The position numbers and the translations under genes are program-made. Shown in pieces: positions 23,794 to 31,555 of a stretch of 34,193 bases of DNA; the first letter of the stretch is position 1; the number at the start of each line of letters is the position of its first letter. This DNA is from Flavobacteriaceae bacterium (GTDB taxonomy: Bacteria > Bacteroidota > Bacteroidia > Flavobacteriales > Flavobacteriaceae): contig JAHEHE010000023.1 in assembly GCA_024644725.1 (NCBI GenBank), forward strand, positions 1 to 34,193. Reading direction: 5' to 3'. The notes under the pieces are model-generated. The model saw only the letters and a list, made by a program, of their open reading frames with translations, had not been told where the DNA came from and made no database searches.

Positions 23794-25119
23794 ATGAAGC
23801 GCCCATTCAGAAATTTTGCAATCGTATTTTTTATCGGAACCGTGATCTTTGTCATCGGCAATCTTCTTGGCAACAGGTTTCAGTTTGAAAGTTTCAACGC
23901 CTTGTTGATCAATTTCAGCATCTACCAACTGTATTCTTTCGTTTTGGGTTATGCGAACATGTACTATTTCAAATACCTGGAAACGATTCCGTGGAAGGAG
24001 AACTCAGGCGTCAAAAGAATTCTGGCCGGTGTGATTGGTTCTACTGTCGTTTCGGTTGTCGGGCTTTTTATCTTGAGAATGATCACGGCAACCTTATACA
24101 GTGGTCAGACCCTTGCCGAGTTCCTGGCTTCCGAATCGATCCGCAATTATTATTTTGGAACGTCCGTGGCCTTGATCGTGGTTCTGATTTTTCACGTGAT
24201 CTATTTTTACAACAGGGATCAGAAAAAGAAAGTCAAGGAGTCCCAGATTGTTGCCAAAACTGAATCAGCCAAATTTGAATCGCTGAAGAATCAGCTGGAC
24301 CCTCATTTTCTCTTTAACAGCCTGAATGTGCTCACTTCGTTGATTGGGGAGAGTCCTCAACAGGCTGAGAAGTTCACCACAAAGCTATCCAAGGTCTATC
24401 GCTACGTGCTGGAACAAAAGGACAAGGATTTGATCTCTTTAACCGACGAGCTGGCTTTTGCCAGATCCTATATGCAATTGCTGCAGATGCGGTTTGAGGA
24501 CGCCGTCTCATATACCATCCCTGAAAAAGTAGCCCAGGAAGAGGCGAAGATCGTACCGCTTTCGTTGCAACTCCTGCTTGAGAATGCCGTAAAACACAAT
24601 GTCATTACTTCAGGGCAACCCCTGCGCATCGAGATTTTTGAAGAGAACGGCTACCTGGTTGTAGAAAATAACATCAACCCGAAAAAATCCCTTGAAAAAA
24701 GCACAAAAGTGGGACTTTCAAACATCAAACAAAGGTACCAGCTGGTGACCGACAGACAGGTGATCATCGAAGATGCCAACAATGTGTTCCGGGTGAAACT
24801 GCCTTTATTGACAAGAGAAATCAAAGTAATTAAAACCGATTATATGAACGACAGCGCGAAATATTTAAGAGCCAAAAAAAGGGTGGAGGAACTCAAGGAG
24901 TTCTATGGAAGCCTGATTGCGTATATCTTCGTAATGCCCTTCCTGGCTTATATCAACTACAGGACGTATTGGGGCTTTCAATGGTTTTGGTTCCCGTTGT
25001 TTGGATGGGGGCTCGGACTGACGATTCACGCCTTTAAAACTTTTGGCTACGGCACGAACTGGGAGGAAAAGAAAATCCGTGAGATCATGGAGAAAGAAAA
25101 AGATGAAAAATTCTATTGA
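23794..25119 (+). CDS. LytS-type sensor histidine kinase fused to a 2TM domain
   Basis: A 441-residue protein in three parts. Residues 1-140 form four membrane helices (about 8-24, 36-57, 76-98, 120-138). Residues 155-340 form a LytS/YehU-type kinase with the phospho-acceptor His171 in N-Q-L-D-P-H-F-L-F-N-S-L-N, the ATP motif L-L-L-E-N-A-V-K-H (Asn264) and G-L-S-N-I-K-Q-R-Y. Residues 351-441 form a complete 2TM domain, with Y-L-R-A-K-K-R-V-E-E-L-K-E-F-Y, two helices, F-Q-W-F-W-F-P-L-F-G-W-G-L-G-L and the closing N-W-E-E-K-K-I-R. The fused domain even begins at a Met (351), as if a separate gene had been joined. Free 2TM proteins and a LytTR regulator follow in the same run. Confidence 0.92.
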   Translation: MKRPFRNFAIVFFIGTVIFVIGNLLGNRFQFESFNALLINFSIYQLYSFVLGYANMYYFKYLETIPWKENSGVKRILAGVIGSTVVSVVGLFILRMITATLYSGQTLAEFLASESIRNYYFGTSVALIVVLIFHVIYFYNRDQKKKVKESQIVAKTESAKFESLKNQLDPHFLFNSLNVLTSLIGESPQQAEKFTTKLSKVYRYVLEQKDKDLISLTDELAFARSYMQLLQMRFEDAVSYTIPEKVAQEEAKIVPLSLQLLLENAVKHNVITSGQPLRIEIFEENGYLVVENNINPKKSLEKSTKVGLSNIKQRYQLVTDRQVIIEDANNVFRVKLPLLTREIKVIKTDYMNDSAKYLRAKKRVEELKEFYGSLIAYIFVMPFLAYINYRTYWGFQWFWFPLFGWGLGLTIHAFKTFGYGTNWEEKKIREIMEKEKDEKFY

Positions 25120-25414
25120 TATGACTGAGGAGGATAAAAAACGATTAAACAGTTTTCAGCGCGCTCAGGAGCGCGTGGAGGAGATGAAGAACTTTTACAC
25201 GCATTTGATCGCGTATGTGATGATCAACCCCTTCCTGATATTGGTCAATTACTTTACGTATTGGGATTTCCAATGGTTTTGGTTTCCACTGTTTGGATGG
25301 GGACTCGGATTGGCCGCCCATGCCCTTACCTTGTATGGGTTCGGATCTCAATGGGAAGAGCGGAAGATCCGCAGGCTGATGGAAGAAGACAAGGATGAAT
25401 CAACAAAATACTAA
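25103..25414 (+). CDS. 2TM-domain protein (first free copy)
   Basis: A 103-residue protein that is nearly all 2TM domain: an amphipathic start with Q-R-A-Q-E-R-V-E-E-M-K-N-F-Y, two membrane helices (about residues 37-55 and 62-82) and the end Q-W-E-E-R-K-I-R-R-L-M-E-E. It shares the F-Q-W-F-W-F-P-L-F-G-W-G-L-G-L core with the domain fused to the kinase just upstream, so it is a close tandem copy. The ATG at 25103 overlaps the kinase stop by 17 bases; the ATG at 25121 is an alternative. The 2TM family has no proven biochemical role. Co-translation with the kinase and LytTR regulator suggests a part in that signalling system. Confidence 0.88.
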   Translation: MKNSIDMTEEDKKRLNSFQRAQERVEEMKNFYTHLIAYVMINPFLILVNYFTYWDFQWFWFPLFGWGLGLAAHALTLYGFGSQWEERKIRRLMEEDKDESTKY

Positions 25415-25418
25415 AATT

Positions 25419-25745
25419 ATGACGGATAGAAATTTTTCAGAGCAGGAGAGATACCTGAGAGCACAGAAACGCGTAAAAGACATCAAGGGGTTTTACTGGC
25501 ATTTGTTCTGGTACCTGGCGGTCAATATATTTTTGACTTTCGGGGGTTCGATTGCCGGATTTATCAAGACAGGGGATTTTCATATGCGAAGATGGGACTT
25601 TGGCATGTTTGCCGTCTGGTTCTTCTGGGGGATTGGCCTGGTCGGTCACTGGCTAAGTGTTTTTGGCAAAAACATTGTATTCTCCAAAGACTGGGAGGAA
25701 CGGAAGATCAAAGAATATATGGACAAGGACAAATTCGACCTGTAA
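25419..25745 (+). CDS. 2TM-domain protein (second free copy)
   Basis: A 108-residue 2TM protein with Y-L-R-A-Q-K-R-V-K-D-I-K-G-F-Y-W-H-L at residues 10-27, two hydrophobic segments (about 25-45 and 63-83) and the closing D-W-E-E-R-K-I-K-E-Y-M-D-K-D. It is more diverged than the other two copies: the loop is longer (I-K-T-G-D-F-H-M-R-R-W-D-F) and the F-Q-W-F-W-F core is replaced by F-G-M-F-A-V-W-F-F-W-G-I-G. It lies four bases after the first copy and four before the response-regulator gene. I chose the ATG at 25419 because it gives a normal 2TM N-terminus; the ATG at 25395 would overlap the preceding gene by 20 bases. Confidence 0.87.
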   Translation: MTDRNFSEQERYLRAQKRVKDIKGFYWHLFWYLAVNIFLTFGGSIAGFIKTGDFHMRRWDFGMFAVWFFWGIGLVGHWLSVFGKNIVFSKDWEERKIKEYMDKDKFDL

Positions 25746-25749
25746 CAAG

Positions 25750-26508
25750 ATGCTTAGAACAATTATCATAGAAGACGAAAAGCCATCGGCACGCCGATTG
25801 CAGAGAATGCTATTGGAAATTGGGATAGAGGCGGAGGCCATGCTACATTCCGTAAAAGAATCGATTGAATGGTTCGAATCAAACGAGGCTCCCGACCTGA
25901 TTCTGCTGGACATACAATTGTCAGACGGACTTTCCTTTGAGATCTTCGAGCGGGTGGAGGTGAGGAGCGCCATTATTTTTACCACGGCTTACGATGAATA
26001 TGCCCTCAAGGCATTTAAGCTGAACAGCATTGACTACCTGCTCAAACCGATTGATGACGAGGAGCTCAAAACAGCCATAGGGAAGTTTGAGGAGAATCAG
26101 CCCAAGGAGCATAACCTGATGGTGGACATAAGCCAGATCAAGAAGCTCCTGGTCAATCCTCTGGACAGGAATTATAAGAAGAGGTTCACTATAAAGGTGG
26201 GGCAGCACCTCAGGGTAGTGGAAACCAATTCGGTGGAGTGCTTCTACAGTGAGCACAAAGCAACCTATTTGTACACGAGTGATAAAAAGAACTACCTTCT
26301 CGATCAGACTCTCGAACAATTGGAGGACCAGCTCGATCCCGTCAAGTTTTTTAGGGTCAGCAGGAAATTCATCATCCACGTGGATGCCATCGAGGATATC
26401 ATTTCCTATACAAACAGCCGTCTTCAGATTAAACTGAAAAATTATTCGGAGCAGGAGATTATCGTAAGTCGGGAGAAAGTCAAAAACTTCAAGAACTGGC
26501 TGAGCTAG
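25750..26508 (+). CDS. LytTR-family response regulator
   Basis: A 252-residue regulator. The receiver domain (residues 1-115) has acidic E8-D9-E10 and phospho-acceptor D54 in L-I-L-L-D-I-Q-L-S-D-G, followed by T-T-A-Y-D-E-Y-A-L-K-A-F and the conserved Lys in Y-L-L-K-P-I. The LytTR DNA-binding domain occupies about residues 140-252, with T-I-K-V-G-Q-H-L-R-V-V, the L-D-Q-T-L-E-Q-L-E segment and F-F-R-V-S-R-K-F-I-I-H. It pairs with the LytS-type kinase four genes back. The ATG at 25750 lies four bases after the second 2TM gene. Its 3' end overlaps rsmD tail to tail by 20 bases. Confidence 0.95.
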   Translation: MLRTIIIEDEKPSARRLQRMLLEIGIEAEAMLHSVKESIEWFESNEAPDLILLDIQLSDGLSFEIFERVEVRSAIIFTTAYDEYALKAFKLNSIDYLLKPIDDEELKTAIGKFEENQPKEHNLMVDISQIKKLLVNPLDRNYKKRFTIKVGQHLRVVETNSVECFYSEHKATYLYTSDKKNYLLDQTLEQLEDQLDPVKFFRVSRKFIIHVDAIEDIISYTNSRLQIKLKNYSEQEIIVSREKVKNFKNWLS

Positions 26509-27037
26509 AGAAGAAACTAAAAGAGCTTCCTCCGTATTTTCTGGATTCGGCAAAGAAAGGGTTGTCTTCAAGTTTCATTCGCGTACTGTGTTCCAGGATG
26601 AGCGTGCCATCTTCTTTCAGCAGCTCCCTGTCCATAACCTGATCAACAAGTTCAATGAGTTCCTCTCGTTCTAAATCATAAGGAGGATCGGCAAAAATCA
26701 AATCGAATTTTTTCGGGGTTTTCTGAAGATAACTCAGAGCATCACTGCGTATGCATTTTATATCAGCCTCCAGTTTCTCGCTGGTAGCGTCCAGAAAGGA
26801 TACGCAACCCGCATGTGCATCCACCGAAGTTATGTCTTCGCATCCTCTCGAGGCAAATTCCAGGCTGATGCTCCCAATTCCTGAGTAAAGGTCCAGCACT
26901 GAGAGCTCCTGGAAAAAATATCGATTGTTGAGTATGTTGAACAGCGCTTCTTTGGCCATGTCGGTTGTAGGCCTGACAGGCAGCTTTCTGGGAGCATCAA
27001 TTCTTTTACCCTTGTATTTTCCCGATACGATGCGCAT
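26489..27037 (-). CDS. rsmD: 16S rRNA m2G966 methyltransferase RsmD
   Basis: RsmD methylates guanine 966 of 16S rRNA in the small subunit. The 182-residue protein starts M-R-I-V-S-G-K-Y-K-G-K and has R-P-T-T-D-M-A-K-E-A-L-F-N-I-L, the SAM-binding loop D-L-Y-S-G-I-G-S at residues 49-56, and the catalytic D-P-P-Y at 117-120. The usual Y-G-G-x-x-F-S-F-F end is followed by a short Ser-rich tail coded within the overlap with the convergent LytTR gene. Its ATG overlaps the stop of the DUF3822 gene (TAATG), so the two are translationally coupled. Confidence 0.96.
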   Translation of the reverse strand: MRIVSGKYKGKRIDAPRKLPVRPTTDMAKEALFNILNNRYFFQELSVLDLYSGIGSISLEFASRGCEDITSVDAHAGCVSFLDATSEKLEADIKCIRSDALSYLQKTPKKFDLIFADPPYDLEREELIELVDQVMDRELLKEDGTLILEHSTRMKLEDNPFFAESRKYGGSSFSFFSSSASS

Positions 27038-27885
27038 TAGTACTGATGAATGAGCGTCATATGCTTTCTCTTCAGGGACTCACTGACAGATGTATCGAAC
27101 TCGTACTTGAATCGGTTCTCGATCAAACCTATTTTTCTGACATAGGTGTAGGCTATGTCGTAGAGCTCACTGTTTTTGTCTGTGTCACCCGACAGGACCA
27201 GCTCGAAGTTTTCCGGATCCATGTCGAGTTGTTCGGCTGCAAAGAGGAGGTAGTAGAGAAAATCTTCTCGGGTCTTAAACGAAAAGCTGTTGTATAGCTG
27301 TAGCTTATTATTTGAAATCGCTACAACGTACATCCGGTTTCTGTCCACGTGGATGAAGATGTGGGGATGCTCGCTGTATCGATATGTGCTCAGCAGGTTC
27401 GTGATGAGCACGGTTGAGAAATGCTTGTATTCGAAGCTCCCAAAACGTTCAAGCAGAAAATTATTTACGTTGACGAAAGGGATGTAAACATTGATGAGAT
27501 CATGGTTTTCAATCTCATCCCACACGATATAGTCGTTGTCAAAAGTTTTGGATGAGTATCGAATGTAGTCCTTCAGTTTGCTCTCGTCAAAAAAAGGTTT
27601 GGGCACAAGAGAAGAAAGCTCGTTCACATGACTCACATTGACCGAGCCGTATTTCTGCTGCAGTAAAGTTTCCTTTTCAAAAATGCTTTGAATGCGAGCC
27701 AAGAGATCCTCCGGTCCAGCAGCTATATCCTTGAAAGAATGATGCACCAGCTTTTGAACCAAGTCATAGGTTTTATCGACAACACAAAAAGAAAATCCAT
27801 TCAAACTTAATTGGATGGATAGGTGAGTTTCGTAGAGATTGTTAAGGTCAATCGATCTATTCTTCACTTTGTTCTTTAGGTCCAT
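27037..27885 (-). CDS. DUF3822 family protein
   Basis: A 282-residue soluble protein with the pattern of DUF3822, a Bacteroidota family of unknown function. It has an opening H-L-S-I-Q-L-S-L-N-G-F-S-F-C-V strand, a central V-Y-I-P-F-V-N-V-N-N-F-L-L-E-R-F-G and a later D-R-N-R-M-Y-V-V-A-I-S-N-N-K-L-Q-L-Y-N-S-F-S-F-K-T segment, then L-V-L-S-G-D-T-D. Two such strand-rich halves suggest an actin/hexokinase-like fold, but I see no clear nucleotide-binding motif. It sits directly before rsmD and overlaps the upstream membrane-protein gene by 29 bases. A role in rRNA modification is only suggested by this position. Confidence 0.85.
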   Translation of the reverse strand: MDLKNKVKNRSIDLNNLYETHLSIQLSLNGFSFCVVDKTYDLVQKLVHHSFKDIAAGPEDLLARIQSIFEKETLLQQKYGSVNVSHVNELSSLVPKPFFDESKLKDYIRYSSKTFDNDYIVWDEIENHDLINVYIPFVNVNNFLLERFGSFEYKHFSTVLITNLLSTYRYSEHPHIFIHVDRNRMYVVAISNNKLQLYNSFSFKTREDFLYYLLFAAEQLDMDPENFELVLSGDTDKNSELYDIAYTYVRKIGLIENRFKYEFDTSVSESLKRKHMTLIHQY

Positions 27886-28585
27886 CGTAGAAAGGAGGCC
27901 AGTTACCGTTTGAATTCACTTCTTCCAACGATCCAACCGCAATGAATTCTCCGGGCACATTGATTCCACCGAGGGCTTCTTTCTCTTGACGGATCAAATC
28001 TTTGTTCAGTCCTTCTAAAACAACCGCCTTGTCAATTTTAGCTTCAAACACAGAAGCCTGAACTCCCTGAACTTTTTCTACAGTTCCCGTTTTCAACTCG
28101 AATTTAGCGTCGGTACCCGGCACATTCATCATGTTCTTGTAATCTCTCCCCTTGAAGGAATTGATGACTGGTTCAAAGCCAACAGTGTCCACAATTCTCT
28201 TCTCCACATCGACTGTGATCCTACCTCTTTGCTCCGTCACAACAATGTTCTTCACTTCCGTGACAGCGAATTGAGCCGTGTCAATGAAACTGATCAAATC
28301 ATTGTAATTGGCGGTAAATCTCCTGTTGACCTCTGCATAGGCGATCTCTGCATCACGAATTATTTTGAGATTGTTGATTACCTGGGCATAGCGCTCTTTT
28401 TTCTCATTGTTGAATTTTATCGGCTCCATGATGCTATTGTAAATCTTGTAGGCGAAAAATACGATCACCACCCAAAGAACAACCGAAAGTACCGGCTTCA
28501 ATTTGGCCGGCAATTTGTTCACAATTAAGTATGCCAATCCCGCCACGGCAAGAATAGATACAATAATGATCAAGATAGAAGTCAT
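27857..28585 (-). CDS. Uncharacterised membrane protein
   Basis: A 242-residue protein that I do not recognise. It has two hydrophobic segments at residues 3-22 and 31-48, then a soluble region. The first part of that region (about residues 58-98) is a charged helix with I-R-D-A-E-I-A-Y-A-E-V-N-R-R-F-T and N-Y-N-D-L-I-S-F-I-D, vaguely like pseudopilin-type proteins, but no prepilin cleavage site is present. The rest is strand-rich and acidic, ending N-W-P-P-F-Y-D-G-P-K-E. It is the first gene of an operon with DUF3822 and rsmD and has a -7 box at 28616. Confidence 0.75.
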   Translation of the reverse strand: MTSILIIIVSILAVAGLAYLIVNKLPAKLKPVLSVVLWVVIVFFAYKIYNSIMEPIKFNNEKKERYAQVINNLKIIRDAEIAYAEVNRRFTANYNDLISFIDTAQFAVTEVKNIVVTEQRGRITVDVEKRIVDTVGFEPVINSFKGRDYKNMMNVPGTDAKFELKTGTVEKVQGVQASVFEAKIDKAVVLEGLNKDLIRQEKEALGGINVPGEFIAVGSLEEVNSNGNWPPFYDGPKEQSEE

Positions 28586-28615
28586 TTTAGAATTTATTTT
28601 TGATTAGGTTATAGG

Positions 28616-28623
28616 CAAATCTA
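28616..28623 (-). promoter_or_regulatory. -7 box of the membrane protein-DUF3822-rsmD operon
   Basis: Minus-strand TAGATTTG matches TAnnTTTG exactly and lies 30 bases before the ATG at 28585. A TTG 23 bases upstream is at the far edge of the usual range. Confidence 0.55.
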
Positions 28624-28833
28624 CAAAAATTTTTCAATCACGAAAGCAATATCGAGATAATATCTGCTAATTTTTACCAGGGCTTTTTCCCCTTGATTCT
28701 TGCGTCCTGCAAGGCATGTGGCCAATTCTGACCCTGCCGTGAAACAACCTGGTGACGAACGGAAATTGGGGTGCAGTTATCGTCTTTTCTCATTATGTTT
28801 GTATCTCCCGTTCGGTATATTCCCAATATTAGC

Positions 28834-30258
28834 ATGCACGTCAAAGAAAGAGCCTTGTTGAACCGTCTCCTTGAGACTTTCCCATTCACTCCGACAGTTG
28901 AGCAGGAAAAGCTTCTGAAGGAACTCACGCAATTCACACTGTTCTCTGATCGCTTTGAGTTGTTTTTGCTCAAAGGTTTTGCCGGTACAGGAAAAACGAC
29001 CGTTATTTCCAACCTGGTCAATAATTTGAGTTCGGCCGGTTTTAGTTCCGTGTTGTTGGCACCGACCGGGCGTGCGGCAAAGGTCATGAGCCGATATTCC
29101 AAAAGACCTGCACACACCGTGCACCGCAAGATTTATTTCGCGACCCGCAATCCGGACGGTTCGGTAAAACTGGTTTTACAAAAGAACAAGCATCGAAACA
29201 CTATTTTCATCGCAGATGAAGCGTCGATGATCCCTGACAGGGACTCCGACCTGAGAACCATAGAATCCCGATCTCTCCTGGAAGATCTGCTGCGCTATGT
29301 CTACACCGGAAAGAACTGCAAGCTGATCCTTGTGGGTGACACGGCTCAATTGCCCCCTGTCAACCTGGAGCTCAGCCCGGCACTCGATCCCTCGGTCTTC
29401 ACCGAACAGTTCAAATTGAAGGTGCGCACTTACGAGTTGACCGAAGTCATGCGTCAGCACCAGGCTTCAGGCATTCTGATCAACGCAACCCAGGTTAGAG
29501 AGAGAATCCGGGAGGAAAGGTTGAACGACTTGGTTTTCGATCTCAATTTCCCGGACATTTTCTCACCTAATGACCCCTACGACATCCAGGATGCCATTCA
29601 CAACGCTTTTACAGCTGGGGAGGACAATGCGGTCTTCATTGTCCGGTCGAACAAACGAGCCAATTTGTACAATCAGCAAATCCGGATATCGGTTTTGGGA
29701 CTTGACGATGAGATTGCAGCGGGAGACATGATCATGGTGGTGAAGAACAACTATTTCTGGCTGGATGATTCGGAGCATGTCGGGTTCATAGCCAATGGCG
29801 ACATATGTGAATTGCTCGAGATTTTCCGGTATACGGATTTGCATGGTTTTCGTTTTGCCGAGGTGAAAATGCGCCTGTTGGACTACCCGGATCAACCCCC
29901 CTTTGAAACAGTAATTCTGCTCGACACGCTGCACAGTGAAACCGCATCCCTGTCCCAGGAGGAGAGTTACAGGCTTTATCAAAGCGTCGCAAAGGATTAC
30001 GCCCATGAAAGAGACAGGCAGAAAAGGCTGGCTGCGATCAAGAATGACAAATATTTCAATGCCCTTCAGATCAAATTCGCCTATGCCATGACCTGTCATA
30101 AAACGCAGGGAGGGCAGTGGCCCGTTGTGTTTGTCGAACAACCCTATTTACCGGATGGAGAAGATATTTCGTATCTTCGATGGTTGTATACGGCCCTGAC
30201 AAGGGCCCAGGAGAAATTGTATTTAATTGGATTCCAGGAAAAGTATTTTGGGCATTAG
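28834..30258 (+). CDS. RecD-like superfamily 1 DNA helicase
   Basis: A 474-residue helicase. It shows Walker A G-F-A-G-T-G-K-T-T at residues 48-56, A-P-T-G-R-A-A-K-V, Walker B I-F-I-A-D-E-A-S-M, G-D-T-A-Q-L-P-P-V and E-V-M-R-Q-H. C-terminal motifs are T-C-H-K-T-Q-G-G-Q-W and Y-T-A-L-T-R-A-Q-E-K-L. This order is typical of the RecD/RecD2 and Pif1-like 5'-3' helicases. It lacks the long N-terminal region of full RecD2, as do many stand-alone forms. I chose the ATG at 28834 because it directly precedes the conserved F-x-F-T-P-T-x-E-Q start; ATGs at 28771 and 28795 are possible. Its stop overlaps the next gene. Confidence 0.88.
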   Translation: MHVKERALLNRLLETFPFTPTVEQEKLLKELTQFTLFSDRFELFLLKGFAGTGKTTVISNLVNNLSSAGFSSVLLAPTGRAAKVMSRYSKRPAHTVHRKIYFATRNPDGSVKLVLQKNKHRNTIFIADEASMIPDRDSDLRTIESRSLLEDLLRYVYTGKNCKLILVGDTAQLPPVNLELSPALDPSVFTEQFKLKVRTYELTEVMRQHQASGILINATQVRERIREERLNDLVFDLNFPDIFSPNDPYDIQDAIHNAFTAGEDNAVFIVRSNKRANLYNQQIRISVLGLDDEIAAGDMIMVVKNNYFWLDDSEHVGFIANGDICELLEIFRYTDLHGFRFAEVKMRLLDYPDQPPFETVILLDTLHSETASLSQEESYRLYQSVAKDYAHERDRQKRLAAIKNDKYFNALQIKFAYAMTCHKTQGGQWPVVFVEQPYLPDGEDISYLRWLYTALTRAQEKLYLIGFQEKYFGH

Positions 30259-31534
30259 GACAGGCTTCGTGTTGCTTTTGTTCGCAACGTTATTATCCTG
30301 TTCGGTCAACTCAAAGTTGCAAAAGGAGTTGGTCCGTGATCAAAAGGATCGCAATGACCTCCGGGGAATGGTGGTGTACGATTTGACCCGCGACAGGGAA
30401 CTACTGAACTATAACGGAAACAAGTACTTCATTCCGGCCTCGACAGTCAAGCTTTTTACTTTTTATACCGCATATTCAATCTTGCCGGATTCGGTGTTGT
30501 CGCTGGAATATCTGGAGCGAGGAGATTCTCTTGTGATCCGAGGCGCAGGCGACCCTTCTGTGCTGCTGGATGAAGAGGATCGGGTAGTCGAGTTTCTGAG
30601 GTCCTGGGATGAAAAAATTTTCCTGGTGGACAGCTCTATAGAAGACAGTAAATACGGACCGGGATGGTCCTGGGATGACTACGAATCGAGTTATATGCCC
30701 GAGAGGAGCCTCATGCCGCTTTATGGCAACCTGTTGACTTTAGCCTCGGAAGACAGCCTTCGAGTAATCCCCGAATTTTTCAAGGAGTCTTTGTCTGTTG
30801 AAGGTTCGGATACAGAGCCTTCGGGTCGGAAAAATTCTTATCGGGATATGAATCGAAACCGCTTTTATCCAGGGAAGCTCAAACGTGGAGAACAAAAAAG
30901 CGTACCCTTTATCACCTCAAATCAGCTTTCAGCCGATCTGCTGGGTGAGGCTATAGGCAAAAAAGTGACGCTTGTCCCGGATGACTTTGAAGCGGATTTC
31001 AGCAAACTTTTGACACGACCTTATGACAGTTTGTACACTCAAATGCTGGTCGAGAGTGACAACTTCATTGCAGAACAACTCATGTTGCAGATCGGATCCA
31101 AAGTTCAGAACGAGTACCGGGTCAAATCAGCCATAGATTACGCCCTCGACTCTTTGGTGAATGATGTGCCGCAGAGGCCCCGTTGGGTAGATGGATCCGG
31201 ATTGTCGCGCTACAATCTTTTCACCCCAGAGAGCATGGTTTATCTTCTTAAGAAAATGCATCGTGAAATACCTGTAAATCAATTGTTGGGCTACCTGGCT
31301 CTAGGTGGAGTGTCGGGTACTTTAGAGAGCCATTTCAAAGGTCCTTTCGGAGAACCTTATGTTTTTGCCAAATCAGGAACCTTGTCCAATAATTATTGTT
31401 TGAGCGGATATTTGAAAACCAAAAAAGGCAGACTCCTGGCCTTCAGTTTCATGGATAATCATTACCAGGGTGCTTCGAGCGAAAGGAAGAAGGAACTGGA
31501 GAATTATCTGTTGAGGCTCAGGGAAGCGAACTGA
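30227..31534 (+). CDS. PBP4-type D-alanyl-D-alanine carboxypeptidase, lipoprotein
   Basis: A 435-residue peptidase S13 (DacB/PBP4) family protein that trims or cross-cuts peptidoglycan peptides outside the inner membrane. It has all three serine-acylase motifs: S-T-V-K at 72-75 (nucleophile Ser72), S-D-N at 277-279 and K-S-G at 382-384. The N-terminus (F-V-L-L-L-F-A-T-L-L-S-C) is a lipoprotein signal with the anchor Cys at residue 25. The start is not certain: TTG at 30227 or TTG at 30248, the latter with an AGGA eight bases upstream. Either way the gene overlaps the helicase gene, by 32 or 11 bases. Confidence 0.93.
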   Translation: MDSRKSILGIRTGFVLLLFATLLSCSVNSKLQKELVRDQKDRNDLRGMVVYDLTRDRELLNYNGNKYFIPASTVKLFTFYTAYSILPDSVLSLEYLERGDSLVIRGAGDPSVLLDEEDRVVEFLRSWDEKIFLVDSSIEDSKYGPGWSWDDYESSYMPERSLMPLYGNLLTLASEDSLRVIPEFFKESLSVEGSDTEPSGRKNSYRDMNRNRFYPGKLKRGEQKSVPFITSNQLSADLLGEAIGKKVTLVPDDFEADFSKLLTRPYDSLYTQMLVESDNFIAEQLMLQIGSKVQNEYRVKSAIDYALDSLVNDVPQRPRWVDGSGLSRYNLFTPESMVYLLKKMHREIPVNQLLGYLALGGVSGTLESHFKGPFGEPYVFAKSGTLSNNYCLSGYLKTKKGRLLAFSFMDNHYQGASSERKKELENYLLRLREAN

Positions 31535-31555
31535 AAGAGTTAAAGCTTCCTATGC

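Noticed and set aside
25921-26571. 216-codon open frame on the minus strand
   Set aside because: It lies opposite the LytTR regulator gene, has no family-like motifs and is explained by codon bias of the real gene.
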